From JAZDDE01 sp039714435 (GTDB taxonomy: Bacteria; Gemmatimonadota; Gemmatimonadetes; Palauibacterales; Palauibacteraceae), in NCBI GenBank assembly GCA_039714435.1, contig JBDLJJ010000046.1, forward strand, positions 1 through 17,514: 17,514 bases of DNA, given 5' to 3'. A program made the translations under genes and the position numbers. A model generated the notes under the pieces. It saw only the letters and a program-made list of their open reading frames with translations. It searched no databases and had not been told where the DNA came from. This document shows, piece by piece, positions 15,372 to 17,514 of this stretch. Each line of letters starts with the position of its first letter. Position 1 is the first letter of the stretch.

Positions 15372-15685
15372 CCACCACGATGATTGCCGGAAGCGAGATC
15401 GAAGTAAACGAAGACGGTTTCATGCTCAACCCCGACCAGTGGAATCCGGAGGTCGCCGCCGAGCTGGCGCTGGACGCCGGGATTGATCCTCTGACTGACA
15501 AGCACTGGGAGGTGCTGGACTACTGCCGGCGCGACAACGCGACCAAAGGAACGCCTCCTGGCGTGCGCCGAATCACCAAGAACACCGGCGTCTCCATGAA
15601 GGAGATGTACGGCCTGTTTCCGGGTGGCCCTGGAATCCTGGCCGCACGGATCTCCGGTCTGACAAAGCCCAAGAGCTGCATCTGA
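15368..15685 (+). CDS. tusE: TusE/DsrC-like sulfur carrier with a single C-terminal cysteine
   Basis: 105 residues, the normal length for the TusE/DsrC/DsvC family; AAGGAGAGG precedes the ATG, which overlaps the previous stop by 4 nt. Family marks are the N-terminal VNEDGFMLNPDQWNPEVAAELA, then LTDKHWEVLDYCR, the basic VRRITKNTG segment, YGLFPGGPG, and the flexible C-terminal arm ISGLTKPKSCI. C104 is the conserved penultimate cysteine that carries persulfide. The second DsrC cysteine, 11 residues earlier, is Ala93, so it resembles TusE-type proteins rather than the trisulfide-forming DsrC of sulfite reductases. No dsrAB genes are nearby. In context it would accept sulfane sulfur from the SQR product or from DsrE2. 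Confidence 0.88.
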   Translation: MTTTMIAGSEIEVNEDGFMLNPDQWNPEVAAELALDAGIDPLTDKHWEVLDYCRRDNATKGTPPGVRRITKNTGVSMKEMYGLFPGGPGILAARISGLTKPKSCI

Positions 15686-15717
15686 GCGCGTCTCACACGC
15701 AGGCGCATAGAGCTGGC

Positions 15718-15748
15718 CGTTTGAGCCGGCTGCCGAGTCGGCCAAACG
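15718..15748 (+). other. Hairpin in the tusE-dsrE2 gap
   Basis: In the 99-nt gap, CGTTTG and GCCG (15718-15723, 15725-15728) pair with CGGC and CAAACG (15739-15742, 15743-15748) around a 10-nt loop, with one bulged A. There is no T run after it. The octamer GTCGGCCA is repeated at 15737 and 15751. A processing or partial attenuation element between carrier and DsrE2 is plausible; this is inference. Confidence 0.4.
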
Positions 15749-15784
15749 AAGTCGGCCACATAGAACCAGGAAGGAAGCGGAACC

Positions 15785-16300
15785 ATGTCTGCACTTAAGA
15801 GAAGCGCCAACGGAAACGGAAACGGAAAAGGAAACGATGAGGTACCGCGCAAGGTGGCCATCATCTGCTCCAAAGGCAGTCTGGACATGGCCTATCCGGG
15901 CCTGATCCTGGCCAACGCGGCGCGCATGATGGGAATCGAAGCCGTCGTGTTCTTCACGTTCTGGGGTCTGGATATCGTGACCGAGAAGACCCTCGACAAG
16001 CTTCACGCGGGAATCGTCGGAAACCCGGCCACGCACATGCCGGCCATGGTCGCCGGTCTGCCCGGGATGGAAGGTCTCGCCACGAAGATGATGAAGAAGA
16101 AGATGGACGAGCTGGAGATCCCGACCGTGCGCGAGATGCTGGAGATTCTCGACGACTCAGGGGCCGAAATGTACGGCTGCCAGATGGCGATGGAGATGTT
16201 CGATCGCGACAAGGACGAGCTCGTTCCGCAGGTCCAGGACGTGATCACGGCTATGGAGTTCTTCGAGAAAGCCGAAGGGGCGCAGACGATCTTCATCTAA
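15785..16300 (+). CDS. dsrE2: DsrE2-like (DsrE/DsrF/DrsH family) sulfurtransferase
   Basis: 171 residues, with GGAAGGAAG upstream of the ATG. After a low-complexity Asn/Gly leader (residues 9-18) comes a Rossmann-like DsrE fold: KVAIICSKGSLDMAYPGLILANAARMMGIEAVVFFTFWGLDIV, then a Met/Lys-rich helix, and DDSGAEMYGCQMAMEMF. C28 and C132 are the positions conserved in DsrE2-type proteins, C132 being the usual persulfide-binding site. Such proteins occur with rhodanese and TusA in sulfur oxidisers and have been shown to move thiosulfate or persulfide sulfur. Here it is the fourth gene after the -24/-12 promoter, separated from tusE by a hairpin. Probably cytosolic, exchanging sulfur with the TusE-like protein (inference). 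Confidence 0.85.
   Translation: MSALKRSANGNGNGKGNDEVPRKVAIICSKGSLDMAYPGLILANAARMMGIEAVVFFTFWGLDIVTEKTLDKLHAGIVGNPATHMPAMVAGLPGMEGLATKMMKKKMDELEIPTVREMLEILDDSGAEMYGCQMAMEMFDRDKDELVPQVQDVITAMEFFEKAEGAQTIFI
15809..15835 (+). repeat. Hexanucleotide repeat in the DsrE2 N-terminus
   Basis: AACGGA occurs three times in a row, followed by AAAGGA and AAC, encoding Asn-Gly repeats ahead of the conserved fold. Because the unit is 6 nt, changes in copy number would keep the frame. Confidence 0.7.
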
Positions 16301-16336
16301 CCGTCCCTATCTGATAGATGCTGGAGGGAGGAACCA

Positions 16337-17428
16337 ATGAACATCCAGCGCCGATCCCTCGACGCGCCGGGCCGGGCTCTCAGTCTGCTGATGAGCACTG
16401 TCCTGATCCTGAGCCCGGTGCTCGCGGCGCCCGCCTTCGGACAGAGCGACAACTGGAGGGTGATCGTCCTGCCGCAGGTCGACCTGTGGTATCACGGACT
16501 GGCCACGGCCGGTCTCCAGGGCCTCGGACCATATCCGCTCTATGAACCCGGCTACGCGGCGAGACTCAAAGTGTCGAAGGCAGAAGCGCAAACCGCGCCG
16601 ACCGCTCTCGAGGACCGCGTAGTCGGGTTCGGATCCTCTTTCGCCACGGATCCGGCCTTCGAGGTGTTCCACTTCGTTCCCCTCTACTTCGCCTCGTCAG
16701 CGGTCGAGCCCATGCTTGGCGCTCTGGACGTGGTCGGGGGAGCCGAGGGAGCGCCCGCCGCGGTCGACGTAATGGCCCGCTTCGGTGCCAGCGCAGTGGC
16801 CGGAGCGATCCCCCGGACCGATCAGCGAGCCACGCTGGCCGATTGGACAGCCGCTCTGCGCGCCGAGTGGGACGGCTTCTTCGCCGACTACTGGCGCGAG
16901 CTGGCGGTTCGTAACGCTTCACACCTGCAGTCGATACAGGCCGAGTGGAACGATCAGTTTGCGCCGCGCCTGGCCGCGTACCTGACCGAGTACCGGCTCG
17001 ACGGCGGGGTGTTGGTCCTGTCCGATCCTGTGGGGCCGGAAGGCCGGATTTTCGAGGGCGATCCCGGAAACAGGTCGGATAACATCGTGGTGGTCGGATT
17101 CGACGAAGGCGCCGGCCCCAGAGCACCGCTGTACGCGGCCGTGCGGGAGCTGTGCTTCCCGCTGGTCCGTGAAATCCTGGCGGGCCAGCCGGCTGCGGCC
17201 AATCGCGCCTCGTCTGCCTCACGCAGCAGCACCGCGGCGGTTCGTTGCGGAGCCTTTGTGCTGGATCGCTTCGCGCCCGATCTGGCGCCTGGTTACCGGT
17301 CCAGCTTCACGCCCGGAGCCTCCGGCGCTCCGGCCCACGTGACGGCCGCCTTTGACCGGAAGTACGCGATGGACGCGGCGCTGGGTGCCGCGCTGCAAAA
17401 CAGGCTCGGGGCGATCCCCGGGCGATAG
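16337..17428 (+). CDS. Secreted protein of unknown function at the end of the sulfur cluster
   Basis: 363 residues; GGGAGG at 16326-16331 is well spaced before the ATG. Residues 1-35 look like a signal peptide, with a basic start (MNIQRRS), hydrophobic LSLLMSTVLILSPVLAAPAFG and cleavage before QSDN. The mature protein has no further membrane segment, no HExxH or other protease motif, and two cysteines (RELCFPLV and AVRCGAFV) that may form a disulfide. The first half contains VDLWYHGLATAGLQGLGPYPLY; the middle is helical and Trp/Ala-rich; FDRKYAMDAALGAAL lies near the end. I do not recognise the family. It starts 36 nt after dsrE2 on the same strand without a terminator between, so cotranscription is plausible, but its role in sulfur metabolism is unproven. 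Confidence 0.75.
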   Translation: MNIQRRSLDAPGRALSLLMSTVLILSPVLAAPAFGQSDNWRVIVLPQVDLWYHGLATAGLQGLGPYPLYEPGYAARLKVSKAEAQTAPTALEDRVVGFGSSFATDPAFEVFHFVPLYFASSAVEPMLGALDVVGGAEGAPAAVDVMARFGASAVAGAIPRTDQRATLADWTAALRAEWDGFFADYWRELAVRNASHLQSIQAEWNDQFAPRLAAYLTEYRLDGGVLVLSDPVGPEGRIFEGDPGNRSDNIVVVGFDEGAGPRAPLYAAVRELCFPLVREILAGQPAAANRASSASRSSTAAVRCGAFVLDRFAPDLAPGYRSSFTPGASGAPAHVTAAFDRKYAMDAALGAALQNRLGAIPGR

Positions 17429-17479
17429 AAGGTACGAGTTTTCTGGCTGCGGAAGGTATCGCGGCATGCAAATCAAAAA

Positions 17480-17498
17480 GGCGGACGATTAGACCGCC
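17480..17498 (+). other. Short hairpin before the next gene
   Basis: GGCGG (17480-17484) and CCGCC (17494-17498) flank 9 nt and lie just before a strong ribosome binding site. A weak stem, possibly affecting translation of the next gene. Confidence 0.3.
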
Positions 17499-17499
17499 T

Positions 17500-17507
17500 G
17501 GAGGTGA
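17500..17507 (+). promoter_or_regulatory. Ribosome binding site of a gene leaving the window
   Basis: GGAGGTGA is complementary to the 16S rRNA tail and lies just before ATG 17511. The coding sequence runs off the right edge after one codon, so nothing can be said about its product. Confidence 0.65.
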
Positions 17508-17514
17508 CAAATGA

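Noticed and set aside
14198..16036. Long minus-strand open frames across the SQR, DUF1641, tusE and dsrE2 genes
   Set aside because: They oppose well-supported family members and have no recognisable domain of their own.

Overview
The window looks like a stretch of a high-GC Gram-negative (diderm) chromosome. Evidence for a diderm is the number of lipoproteins and signal-peptide proteins, a membrane-anchored ToxR/CadC-type regulator, and a sigma-54 activator. The mix of TolB-like (PD40) and NHL-type propeller lipoproteins, a SIMPL protein and several secreted orphans resembles Gemmatimonadota and related environmental phyla. That placement is an inference from gene style, not from a marker gene. 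No tRNA, rRNA, CRISPR array or insertion sequence is visible.

Left part (1-8067, all on +). It starts with a membrane-anchored PIN-domain protein whose codon use differs from the rest (CTA, AGA and TTA codons are frequent). Next comes a GT1-family glycosyltransferase overlapping by 14 nt a lipoprotein built as a six-bladed PD40 propeller, followed by a tandem paralogue of that lipoprotein. Then come a small zinc-ribbon protein, a single-pass membrane protein, a SIMPL-domain (DUF541) exported protein and a small secreted orphan. A GC-rich hairpin closes this block against the convergent NHL lipoprotein gene.

Middle part (8126-11469). An NHL-propeller lipoprotein on - is divergent from a secreted beta-rich protein of unknown function on +. 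An AT-rich segment with an inverted repeat lies between them. The secreted protein gene converges, with a 5-nt gap, on a winged-helix membrane regulator on -.

Right part (11650-17428, on +) is the most coherent system: an apparent sulfide/sulfane-sulfur module. A PAS-AAA+-Fis sigma-54 activator with a four-cysteine cluster in its PAS domain, recalling the sulfane-sulfur sensor FisR, precedes a near-consensus -24/-12 promoter at 13532-13548. This promoter should drive a tight operon: a sulfide:quinone oxidoreductase-like flavoprotein with two conserved cysteines, a DUF1641 helical protein, a TusE/DsrC-like sulfur carrier with only the penultimate cysteine, and a DsrE2-like protein. A secreted orphan follows 36 nt later. 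A 17-bp inverted repeat, TG(A/T)AAC-N5-GTTTCA, occurs upstream of the regulator and again between the regulator and the sigma-54 promoter, with a third degenerate copy there. It is the best candidate for the activator's enhancer site and implies autoregulation.

Proposed logic (inference): sulfide or polysulfide modifies the PAS cysteines, the activator binds the repeats and opens the sigma-54 promoter, SQR oxidises sulfide at the membrane and reduces quinone, and TusE and DsrE2 carry the resulting sulfane sulfur onward, with DUF1641 as a likely membrane-side partner of the flavoprotein.
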